Positions 1 through 6,518 of a stretch of 14,494 nt of DNA are shown one piece after another; position 1 is the stretch's first letter; each line of letters begins with the position of its first letter. Below the pieces are notes generated by a model. That model saw only the letters and a program-made list of their open reading frames with translations. It did not search any database and was not told the DNA's origin. The DNA is from Chloroflexota bacterium (GTDB lineage Bacteria > Chloroflexota > Chloroflexia > Thermomicrobiales > JADLAZ01): assembly GCA_020849725.1 (NCBI GenBank), contig JADLAZ010000030.1:1-14494 (forward strand), given 5' to 3'. The translations under genes and the position numbers were made by a program.

Positions 1-54
1 AGGGCTGCCCCTACAGCCTAGATGGGCAGCCACAAGGGCTGCCCCTACAGCCTA
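1..54. repeat. Direct repeat with alternative hairpins
   Basis: A 20-base unit starting AGGGCTGCCCC occurs exactly at 1-20 and 35-54. Between the copies, GGGCAGCC (24-31) is the exact reverse complement of GGCTGCCC found in each copy (3-10 and 37-44), so the central arm can pair with either side. This looks like one of the short dispersed intergenic palindromes common in GC-rich Chloroflexota-like genomes. The element may continue left of the window. It lies just upstream of the permease genes and could act as an RNA processing or partial termination site after an upstream binding-protein gene; that role is inferred. Confidence 0.75.
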
Positions 55-77
55 GCCCTCCTCATTTGGAGATGCGG

Positions 78-1007
78 ATGGAGACGCCCGCGACCTCGGT
101 TTCGATCCCGACCCACCCGGTGCGGCGATCCCGCATCGGGCGGTGGGCAACGCCGTACCTGTTCATCGCGCCGTCGCTGATCATGACGGTGGCGATCATG
201 CTCTATCCGCTGGCGTACTCGCTCTACATCAGCTTCACCGATTACTCGCTGTCCCGGCCGGGGCAGGTGCGCGTCGTCGGTCTGGACAACTACATCTGGG
301 CGATCACGGAACCTGGCTTCTTCCTGTCGATCTGGACGACGCTGGTCTACACCTTCGCGGCGGTGGCGATCGAGTTCTTGCTCGGCCTGGGCTTCGCGCT
401 GCTGCTCAACAAGGAGTTCCGCTTCCAGGGCGTCGTGCGGACGATCCTGATGCTGCCGCTGTTCCTGACGCCTTCGATCGTGTCGCTGGTCTTCCTGTTC
501 GCTCTCTATCCGGGCGAGGGCGTGTTGCCCTGGCTGGCGACCTTCGTCGGCGTGCCGAAGGGCTTCCCATTCCTGGGTGACCCGCGCACGGCCCTGCCGA
601 GCTTGCTCCTGGTCGATGTCTGGCGCACGACGCCGTTCATGTTCATCGTGCTGCTGGCCGGGTTGCAGTCGCTGCCGCAGGAGATCATGGAGGCGGCCTC
701 CATCGATGGCGCCACCGCCTGGCAGACACTGCGCCGGGTGACGCTGCCGCTGTTGTCGCCGCTGATCCTGGTGGCGCTGACGATCCGGGGCATGGATGCC
801 TTCCGGGAGTTCGACAGCATCTACCTGTTGACCGGCGGCGGCCCGGGCCAGGCGACCGAGGTGATCTCGATCCTGGCCTACAACACCGGCTTCAAGTACT
901 TTGACATTGGCCGCGCCTCGGCCATCGCCTATGTGATCCTGGCGCTGGTGTTGCTCTTCTCGATCTACTTCGTCAAGAAGTTGCGCGACATGCAGGCGTC
1001 GTCGTGA
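78..1007 (+). CDS. ABC sugar transporter permease, MalF/UgpA-like
   Basis: Inner-membrane permease of a carbohydrate importer (CUT1, binding-protein-dependent inner-membrane component), about 309 residues, normal for the family. A basic N-terminus is followed by a first membrane segment around residues 26-50, then further hydrophobic segments near 85-110, 120-144, 176-197, 222-240 and 281-300. The EAA loop that contacts the ATPase is clear: EAASIDG at 205-211, then nine residues and VTLP at 221-224. I chose ATG 78 because GGAG at 68-71 lies six bases upstream; TTG 66 and ATG 72 are in-frame alternatives with worse ribosome-binding-site placement. The second permease begins 22 bases after the stop, so the two form an operon and probably a heterodimeric channel. 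No ATPase or binding protein lies in the window, and the substrate is unknown. Confidence 0.95.
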   Translation: METPATSVSIPTHPVRRSRIGRWATPYLFIAPSLIMTVAIMLYPLAYSLYISFTDYSLSRPGQVRVVGLDNYIWAITEPGFFLSIWTTLVYTFAAVAIEFLLGLGFALLLNKEFRFQGVVRTILMLPLFLTPSIVSLVFLFALYPGEGVLPWLATFVGVPKGFPFLGDPRTALPSLLLVDVWRTTPFMFIVLLAGLQSLPQEIMEAASIDGATAWQTLRRVTLPLLSPLILVALTIRGMDAFREFDSIYLLTGGGPGQATEVISILAYNTGFKYFDIGRASAIAYVILALVLLFSIYFVKKLRDMQASS

Positions 1008-1029
1008 CCGCGCGGCAAGGAGTGCGCCC

Positions 1030-1857
1030 GTGACTGGCTCCCGGCGATGGGTCGAAACCGGGCGCTTCGTGCTGATCGGGCTGGCGGTCATCTGGTCGCT
1101 GGCGCCGCTCTACTGGATGTACGCGACCTCGCTCAAGCCGCCGGCGCTGGTGTGGCAGTTGCCGCCGGCGATCATCTTCCCGCCCTATTTCGAGCACTAC
1201 CGCCAGGTGTTCGTCACGACCCAGTTCTGGCCCTATCTGGTCAACACGCTCATCGTCGCGGTCGTCACGACGGTGCTGTCGCTGGCGGTTGGGTCGCTGG
1301 CGGCCTACGGCTTCACCCGGTTTCGGTTCCCCGGCTCGGATGCACTGCCGCTCTTCTATCTGGTGGTGCGGATGCTGCCGCGCTTCGTGCTGGTCATCCC
1401 GCTGTACATTGTCATGCGCGAAATCGGGCTGCTCAACACCCGGCAGGCGCTGATCCTGGCCTACACGACCTTCTCACTGCCGTTCGTCATCTGGCTCATG
1501 ATCGGCTTCTTCAAGGAGATCCCGATCGACCTGGAAGAGGCGGCGATGGTCGATGGGTGCCACCGGCTGCAGGTGCTGTGGAAGATCGTGCTGCCGCTGG
1601 CGGCGCCCGGCCTGGCGGCCACCTCCATATTCACATTCCTGCTCGGCTGGAATGAGTTCCTGTTCTCGCTGGTGCTGGCTGGCCGCGACTCGCGCACGCT
1701 GCCGAACATCGCCACTGGCTTCGCGACTGACCGTGGCGTCGAGTGGGGGCTGGTGATGGCGACCGGCTCGCTGGTGCTGTTGCCGGTGATCGCGCTGGCC
1801 CTGATCGTGCAGAAGCACATCGTGCGCGGCATGACCCTCGGCGCGGTCAAGGGCTAG
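1030..1857 (+). CDS. ABC sugar transporter permease, MalG/UgpE-like
   Basis: Second permease of the same CUT1 carbohydrate importer, 275 residues, typical length for the MalG/UgpE branch. The first membrane helix lies near residues 12-32, followed by the characteristic periplasmic stretch (SLKPP near 34-38) and a core of five further helices. The EAA loop reads EEAAMVDG at 169-176, with VLP at 187-189. It starts with GTG, supported by AAGGAG at 1017-1022 seven bases upstream. Gene order (MalF-type then MalG-type) is the usual one. A MsmX/UgpC-type shared ATPase encoded elsewhere is likely, because no ATPase gene follows; the next gene is thioredoxin reductase. Confidence 0.95.
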   Translation: MTGSRRWVETGRFVLIGLAVIWSLAPLYWMYATSLKPPALVWQLPPAIIFPPYFEHYRQVFVTTQFWPYLVNTLIVAVVTTVLSLAVGSLAAYGFTRFRFPGSDALPLFYLVVRMLPRFVLVIPLYIVMREIGLLNTRQALILAYTTFSLPFVIWLMIGFFKEIPIDLEEAAMVDGCHRLQVLWKIVLPLAAPGLAATSIFTFLLGWNEFLFSLVLAGRDSRTLPNIATGFATDRGVEWGLVMATGSLVLLPVIALALIVQKHIVRGMTLGAVKG

Positions 1858-1876
1858 GCGCCGGCCGGCTCCGGAA

Positions 1877-1905
1877 TAGACACCTGGCAAGGATTGTTAT
1901 ACGAT
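1877..1905 (+). promoter_or_regulatory. Possible sigma70-type promoter before trxB
   Basis: TAGACA (1877-1882) and TACGAT (1900-1905) are separated by 17 bases and match the -35 and -10 consensus at 5/6 and 4/6 positions. They sit in a locally AT-richer patch of the 200-base gap between the second permease and trxB. This suggests trxB has its own promoter, about 145 bases of leader, and is not simply the end of the ABC operon. Prediction by eye only. Confidence 0.3.
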
Positions 1906-2057
1906 TCACGAATGCGGCCGCCGCCCCGTGGCCGGACGTTAACCAAGGCGGGGGCGACGGTGTGTCGCCCGGAGCGCCGCCAGCGGCCAGTGTCCTGAGC
2001 GGGACGGCGGGCCAGCGTCATCGGCGACGCGCACCAGGCGCAGGAGAAGACAGGCGC

Positions 2058-3017
2058 ATGAGCGAGACCTACGACGTCATCATCATCGGCTCCGGCCCGG
2101 CCGGCTACACTGCCGCCATCTATGCCAGCCGCGCCAGCCTGAAGGTTCTGATCCTGGCCGGCGGACTGGCCGGCGGCCAACTGATGCTGACCAGCGATGT
2201 CGAGAACTTCCCCGGCTTCGAGGAGGGCATCATCGGGCCAGAGTTGATGGACAAGCTGCAGCGTCAGGCAACCCGCTTCGGCGCCGAGCTGCTGTACGAG
2301 GACGTCACCAGCGTCGACTTCGGCCAGGGGTCACCCTTCACCGTCAGCACCGACAGCGCGACCTATCAGGGTGGAGCGATCATCATTGCCACCGGCGCCT
2401 CGGCGCGCTGGCTGGAGCTGCCGAGCGAAACCCGGCTGCGCGGGCGCGGCGTCTCCACCTGCGCCACCTGTGACGGCTTCTTCTTCCGCAACCGGAAGGT
2501 GATGGTCATCGGCGGCGGCGACAGCGCGCTGGAAGAGGCGCTCTACCTGTCGAAGATGGCCAGCGCGGTCACGCTGGTGCACCGGCGCGACGCCTTCCGG
2601 GCCAGCAAGATCATGCAGCAGCGCATCTTCGACAACCCCAAGATCAGCGTCATCTGGGACTCGACCGTCGAGGAGGTGCTGGGCGACGAGGCCGTCACCG
2701 CCGTGCGCCTGCGCCACGTCACCAGCGGCGCGCTGACTGACGTGCCGGTCGATGGCCTGTTCGTCGCCATCGGCCACGACCCGAACACCGGCTTCCTGGC
2801 CGGCGCGGTGCAGACCGACGCCGCTGGCTACATCGTGCCGGTGGAGCACACGATGACGTCGGTGCCGGGCGTCTTCGCCGCCGGCGACGTCGTCGACACG
2901 CGCTACCGCCAGGCGGTCACCGCCGCTGGTGATGGCTGCCGCGCCGCCATTGACGCCGAGCGCTGGCTGGAGGCCCACGTCCACAGTCAGGCTGCCGCCG
3001 CCCACGCGACGACATGA
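2058..3017 (+). CDS. trxB: Thioredoxin-disulfide reductase
   Basis: Cytoplasmic FAD/NADPH enzyme that reduces thioredoxin. It has 319 residues, the standard size of low-molecular-weight bacterial TrxB. The N-terminal FAD-binding motif GSGPAG is at 11-16, the redox-active CATC disulfide at 135-138 followed by DGFFFR, the NADPH-binding GGGDSA at 152-157, the 2'-phosphate-recognising HRRDAFR at 175-181, and the second FAD motif near the C-terminus (FAAGDV, then the QAVTAAGDG stretch). ATG 2058 begins exactly at the conserved MSETYDVIIIG start; the reading frame stays open upstream but that part is not homologous. The ribosome-binding site is modest: AGGAG at 2042-2046 is 11 bases away. No thioredoxin gene is adjacent. 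The HRRDxFR motif supports NADPH rather than a ferredoxin-linked relative. Confidence 0.96.
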   Translation: MSETYDVIIIGSGPAGYTAAIYASRASLKVLILAGGLAGGQLMLTSDVENFPGFEEGIIGPELMDKLQRQATRFGAELLYEDVTSVDFGQGSPFTVSTDSATYQGGAIIIATGASARWLELPSETRLRGRGVSTCATCDGFFFRNRKVMVIGGGDSALEEALYLSKMASAVTLVHRRDAFRASKIMQQRIFDNPKISVIWDSTVEEVLGDEAVTAVRLRHVTSGALTDVPVDGLFVAIGHDPNTGFLAGAVQTDAAGYIVPVEHTMTSVPGVFAAGDVVDTRYRQAVTAAGDGCRAAIDAERWLEAHVHSQAAAAHATT

Positions 3018-3163
3018 TCGGCGCATGGCACGCCCGGCGGCTATAGTTCAGAAGCCGGCGGGGATGTACACTCACCTTCCACGCGGCGGCGCGCTCCACG
3101 GCCGGCGTCGCGCTGGTCGGGCACGCCCGCCGGGCGTCATCTCACCACAGGGAGGGTAGGCAC

Positions 3164-3961
3164 ATGCGCGAGAACCGACTTCGCACCTTGCTCAACGAAG
3201 GCAAGCCGACGTTTGGCACGCGGATCCAGAGTCCGTGGCCAACGATGATCGAGTTCGCGGGTCGCAGCGGACAATTCGACTACGTTGAGTTCGTGGCTGA
3301 GTATGCTCCCTACACGCTGCATGACCTGGATAACATGGGCCGCGCCATCGAGTTGTCGCCGAACTTCTGCGGCATGGTCAAGATGGAGCAGTCGGCGCAG
3401 TGGCATCTGGCGGTGCGGGCGATGTCGGCCGGCATCCAGAACATGCTCTTCACCGACATCCGCACGGCTGCGGACGCGGAGGCGGCGGTCCGGCTGATCC
3501 GGGCCGAGGGGCCGGGCAACGACTTCACACACGGCATGGCCGGCGGCCGCATCCGGGTCGACAGTCAGACGGACTACGTCCAATACTACAATGACGCGGT
3601 CATCGTGCTGATGGTCGAGAAGAGCGGCGCGGTCGAGAACCTGGAGGCGATCCTGAAGGTGCCCGGCATCGACATGATCCAGTTCGGGCCGGCCGACTAC
3701 GGCATGAGCGTGGGCAAGCCCAGTCAGAACTACGCCAGCGGCCTGAATCCAGAGGTGTTCGCGGCGCGCGAGCAAGTCATCAAGACCTGCATCGAGATGG
3801 GGGTGCGCCCGCGCGCTGAGATCAACAGCGCGGCTGACGCCGAGTACTACCTGAAGCTGGGCGTCAAGGACTTCAACCTCTCGACCGACACCGCCATCGT
3901 GCGCCAGTTCTACAATCGGGAGGGCGCCGCCCTGCGCGATATCGTGACGCAGTTCCGGTAG
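3164..3961 (+). CDS. HpcH/HpaI-type aldolase family protein
   Basis: TIM-barrel protein of 265 residues from the class II HpcH/HpaI aldolase / 2-keto-3-deoxy sugar-acid aldolase superfamily, whose members cleave 2-keto-4-hydroxy acids to pyruvate and an aldehyde. ATG 3164 is set by GGAGG at 3151-3155. Family landmarks are the FDYVEFVAEYAP strand (38-49), LMVEKSGAVENL (149-160), and FGPADYGMSVG (174-184). The two metal-ligand acids expected in HpaI appear as E152 and D178. However, my alignment to E. coli HpaI (GFD-8-AP) puts V44 and Y47 where Asp42 and His45 should be, and K73 where Arg70 should be. The catalytic dyad is therefore missing, so true aldolase activity is uncertain; it may be a divergent lyase or a substrate-specific clade. 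It stands alone, nine bases from the convergent CDF gene. Confidence 0.88.
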   Translation: MRENRLRTLLNEGKPTFGTRIQSPWPTMIEFAGRSGQFDYVEFVAEYAPYTLHDLDNMGRAIELSPNFCGMVKMEQSAQWHLAVRAMSAGIQNMLFTDIRTAADAEAAVRLIRAEGPGNDFTHGMAGGRIRVDSQTDYVQYYNDAVIVLMVEKSGAVENLEAILKVPGIDMIQFGPADYGMSVGKPSQNYASGLNPEVFAAREQVIKTCIEMGVRPRAEINSAADAEYYLKLGVKDFNLSTDTAIVRQFYNREGAALRDIVTQFR

Positions 3962-3970
3962 GCGCGCCGA

Positions 3971-5368
3971 TCATCCATCGCGCTCCGGCGGTTCGGCATG
4001 GACGGTGACCGCGCCCAGGCGCGGCACCGCCGCCCGCAGCGCGCGCTCGACTTGCTCGGCGCGCTCGTGCGCGTCGGCCAGCGGCAGCGCCGCCGGTAGC
4101 GTGCAGTGCATCACCAGATCGTAGACCGGCTCGCCGCCGTTGGCGTAGCGGTAGACGCGCACGGCGTGGCAACGCCCGGCGCCGACGGCGGCATCGGCGA
4201 CGCGCTCGACGGTGGCCACCAACTCCGGGCTGGCGCCAGTCACGTCCTGGTGTGGCTCCACGACGGCGGTCGCGCCTTCCAAATGCGTCGTCACGCTGCG
4301 AACGTCGGGCAGATCGGCGCGGATGGCGGCCTCCAGCGCGTCAGCGGTCGCGTGCGCCGCGCCGAGCGTCAGCGTCGGATCGACCTCGAGATGGAGCGCG
4401 ACCTCCTGCCGGTGCGGCGCCGAGGAGCGCACTCGCACATCGTGGACCTGCAACCCCTGCCGCCGCGCCAGGTGGTAGACCCGCTGCACCGCGCTCGCGT
4501 CGTCCGGCACGACCGGCTCGACGTGGACCATGATGTGGCGGACGTGGGGCCAGCGCTGCTGGACCCGATCGCGCACCGCATGTGCGACCTGGTGCCCCTG
4601 CTCGACCGTCAGATCGGCGTCGACGCGGATATCCAGATCGACATACATCTCGCGCTCGTGACCGCGCGTCCAGATGCGATGCGTGCCCAGTACACCCGGC
4701 ACGGCGCGCACGACCGCTTCCAGTTCCGCTTCCGGCAGGGCGGCCTGGTCGGACAGCACCGCTGATGCCTGCCGCAACACCTGCCAGGCGGCGTGGGCGA
4801 CCAGCGCGGCCACGCCGATGCCGACGACCGCGTCGAGTTGGGGATAGCCGACCCAGGCGGCGGCCAGACTCGCCAGCACCGCCAGTGAGACATAGATATC
4901 GGTGCGCGTCTGGGTGCTGTCGGCGATCAGGACGGTGCTGCCCAGGCGCTCGCCAGCCTGCCGCTCCCAGGTGGCGACGCCGACGTTGATCGCGATCGTC
5001 ACCAGCATGATGCCGATACTCAGCGCACTCACCTCCGGCTGGCCGCCGCTGAGCAGGCGCGACACGGCACTGCTCAGGATCTCGACGACGGTGTAGAGCA
5101 GCAGCGCGCCGATGGCGATGGAGGCGAGGGTCTCGTATTTGCCGTGACCATAGGGATGGTTGGCGTCAGCCGGACGTGCCGCCAGCCAGACGCCGGCCAG
5201 CCCGACCAGGTTGCTGCTGGCGTCGACCAGTGAGTGGAGACCGTCGGCCTGCATGCTGACCGAGTCGGTCATCAGGCCGGTCGCCAGCTTGGCCAGCGCC
5301 ACCGCCAGGTTGAGCGCCAGCACGATCAGGAGAATGCGCCGGACCTGGCGGTACTCGTCGCGCGTCAT
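3971..5368 (-). CDS. CDF metal cation transporter with three C-terminal domains
   Basis: Cation diffusion facilitator, an inner-membrane exporter of divalent metals such as Zn(II), Fe(II) or related ions. Six membrane helices fall near residues 11-31, 42-62, 82-104, 114-132, 148-170 and 173-196. The TM2 site is intact (D42, H45xxxD49), and the conserved HPYGHGKYE loop is at 71-79. In TM5 the usual HxxxD reads Q153-T-R-T-D157. At 465 residues it is about 165 longer than FieF-type proteins. After the membrane domain come three similar cytoplasmic ferredoxin-fold units: about 213-285, 295-364 and 382-460, each ending in a VT/VH-x-H-x-E type strand (VHVEP, THLEG, VHAEP). The start has GAGG 10-13 bases upstream, a weak site. 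Likely monocistronic; metal specificity cannot be read. Confidence 0.93.
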   Translation of the reverse strand: MTRDEYRQVRRILLIVLALNLAVALAKLATGLMTDSVSMQADGLHSLVDASSNLVGLAGVWLAARPADANHPYGHGKYETLASIAIGALLLYTVVEILSSAVSRLLSGGQPEVSALSIGIMLVTIAINVGVATWERQAGERLGSTVLIADSTQTRTDIYVSLAVLASLAAAWVGYPQLDAVVGIGVAALVAHAAWQVLRQASAVLSDQAALPEAELEAVVRAVPGVLGTHRIWTRGHEREMYVDLDIRVDADLTVEQGHQVAHAVRDRVQQRWPHVRHIMVHVEPVVPDDASAVQRVYHLARRQGLQVHDVRVRSSAPHRQEVALHLEVDPTLTLGAAHATADALEAAIRADLPDVRSVTTHLEGATAVVEPHQDVTGASPELVATVERVADAAVGAGRCHAVRVYRYANGGEPVYDLVMHCTLPAALPLADAHERAEQVERALRAAVPRLGAVTVHAEPPERDG

Positions 5369-5529
5369 ATCGTCTCGCCTCGAACGCCGTGGGTATCGGT
5401 CGGCGCGCCGGCGGCTGGTGGCCGGCCGCCGAACGAATTGTACGACCCGTCCCGGGCGGCGTGGCTTTCGAGGGCCGACCCATCGCGCCCATCGATGGTC
5501 CAGGTGTCAGGGTACGCCCCTCCTCGCCC

Positions 5530-5612
5530 CCCCTTATCGAGGAGCATAGACGCCGGTGGCGGGGGCGCGAGTTCCCCCTGATAAGGGGTAGGGGGCTAAG
5601 ATCCCCTACCCC
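5530..5612. repeat. Nested dispersed palindrome, copy A
   Basis: CCCCTTATC (5530-5538) is the exact reverse complement of GATAAGGGG (5580-5588). Inside and to the right, CCCCT (5575-5579) faces AGGGG (5584-5588), and GGGGTAGGGG (5585-5594) is a perfect 10-base inverted repeat of CCCCTACCCC (5603-5612) with an eight-base loop. The core CCCCCTGATAAGGGG recurs at 11739-11753, so it is a dispersed family. The 10-base stem lies downstream of the minus-strand P-loop gene and could end its transcript, but no T-tract follows on either strand. Confidence 0.75.
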
Positions 5613-5615
5613 ACA

Positions 5616-5678
5616 ACGACCTACTTCAACCCCGCCAACCTGCAGCGCCTCATGGGCCGGACGGTCGCCGTCGCCTGA
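5616..5678 (+). pseudogene. Possible C-terminal remnant of a lost gene
   Basis: Twenty codons followed by TGA read TTYFNPANLQRLMGRTVAVA. Every codon ends in G or C, matching real genes here, and the peptide looks like a natural C-terminal end. The same frame is stopped by TAG at 5589, inside the palindromic repeat, so no upstream body exists. The simplest reading is a gene tail left after a deletion or repeat insertion. I do not recognise the parent family. Chance open sequence in GC-rich DNA is the alternative. Confidence 0.35.
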
Positions 5679-5707
5679 CCTCAGCCGTGCCGCGCACTGA
5701 CCAAGGC

Positions 5708-6334
5708 CTACCCCAGCGCCTGCCGCCGCAGCAGGTCGCGCTCGCTCAAGTGCGGCGTTACCTGGTCCAAGAAGGTCGTCAGCAGCGTCTCCGGCGTCAG
5801 GTCCGAGGTATCGAGCGTGAATCGGCGCTCGATCCACGAGGCGCGGTACTCGGCCTCGAACAGCCGGGAGATCTCCTCGATCTCGTCCGGCTGCACCAGC
5901 GGGTAGCGGTGCGGCGCGGCGGTCATGCGCCGGCGAATGACCTCCGGCCGCGCCGTCAGCAGCAGCAGGATCGTGTCGGCCGGCATGTCCGGTTCGATCT
6001 TGCGGGCGTAGGCCGGCATCGGCACGCCGGGGTAATAGTAGCGCGGGCCGTAGATCATCTCCTCGATGTGGAAGCCGCCCAGCAGGCAGTCGGAATGGTG
6101 CTGAATGACGTTGGCCGAGTGGTAGTAAATCTGGAAGCGCTGAAAGCGCTCCTTGATGGTCGGCGGCAGCGCGATCATCGCCGCGTGGTCTTCCTCCTTC
6201 AGGAAGAACTGGTCGGGGATCGAGAAGTGGTCATCGAGGTGAAAGTGAATGCCGCGCGCCTCGCCCCAGGCGTACAGCCCATCAATCAGCGTCGTTTTCC
6301 CGCTATACTCGCAGCCGATGACGATCAGACGCAT
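5708..6334 (-). CDS. P-loop NTPase / small kinase-like protein
   Basis: Cytoplasmic protein of 208 residues starting directly with a nucleotide-binding strand and Walker A motif: MRLIVIGCEYSGKTTL, with GxxxxGKT at residues 7-14. The central part is rich in aromatic and charged residues (HFHLDDHF near 30-37, then IYYHSANVIQHH and GPRYYYPG), and TILLLLTARPEVIRRRM resembles the strand plus lid region of nucleoside/nucleotide kinase folds. ATG 6334 is chosen because GGGAGG lies about six bases upstream and the P-loop begins right after; the frame stays open upstream without homology-like sequence. I do not recognise a named family; substrate unknown. A deoxynucleoside- or dTMP-kinase-like phosphotransferase is possible. 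It is transcribed away from the M24 gene. Confidence 0.8.
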   Translation of the reverse strand: MRLIVIGCEYSGKTTLIDGLYAWGEARGIHFHLDDHFSIPDQFFLKEEDHAAMIALPPTIKERFQRFQIYYHSANVIQHHSDCLLGGFHIEEMIYGPRYYYPGVPMPAYARKIEPDMPADTILLLLTARPEVIRRRMTAAPHRYPLVQPDEIEEISRLFEAEYRASWIERRFTLDTSDLTPETLLTTFLDQVTPHLSERDLLRRQALG

Positions 6335-6407
6335 GACGACCTCCCGAAGCGTGATGACGTAATCGCGCGAAGACGTGACGCATGATACCGTGATCGCGTG
6401 AGGGACG

Positions 6408-6436
6408 AGTGTAGCCGATCCGGCGGTCGGTGTGAC
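6408..6436 (-). promoter_or_regulatory. Possible promoter for the P-loop NTPase gene
   Basis: On the minus strand GTCACA (6436-6431) and TACACT (6413-6408) are spaced by 17 bases, matching -35 and -10 consensus at 4/6 and 4-5/6. Transcription would start near 6401, giving a leader of about 65 bases. A second -10-like TACAAT (6443-6438) lies just upstream without a good -35. Judged by eye only. Confidence 0.25.
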
Positions 6437-6518
6437 GATTGTAGCCGCCAGATCACGGCACCATGCGGTTCTCCGGTCACTGCATCGCGGCGTCAGTTGG
6501 TCATGAGAGGAGATGAGG

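Larger units (their letters stand above)
5369..5707. other. Gene-poor spacer with palindromes and a coding fossil
   Basis: A 339-base stretch between the CDF and P-loop genes, both on the minus strand. The left part (5369-5527) shows no convincing coding frame. The centre (5528-5612) holds nested inverted repeats listed separately. The right part (5616-5678) is a short plus-strand frame with coding-like composition ending in TGA. The gap is too long and too repeat-filled for the two flanking minus-strand genes to be a simple operon. Confidence 0.6.

Noticed and set aside
45..1091. Open frame of 348 codons on the minus strand opposite the permease
   Set aside because: Composition is Gln/Arg/His-rich as expected for an antisense shadow; the plus-strand frame has clear EAA permease motifs.
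1743..2057. Upstream extension of the thioredoxin reductase frame
   Set aside because: It overlaps the second permease out of frame; TrxB homology begins exactly at ATG 2058.
3047..3072. TTCAGA...TACACT as a promoter before the aldolase gene
   Set aside because: The spacing is only 14 bases, too short for a standard sigma70 promoter.
5585..5612. Ten-base perfect hairpin considered as an intrinsic terminator
   Set aside because: No T-run follows the stem on either strand, so it is listed as a repeat; a role in stopping transcription remains only possible.
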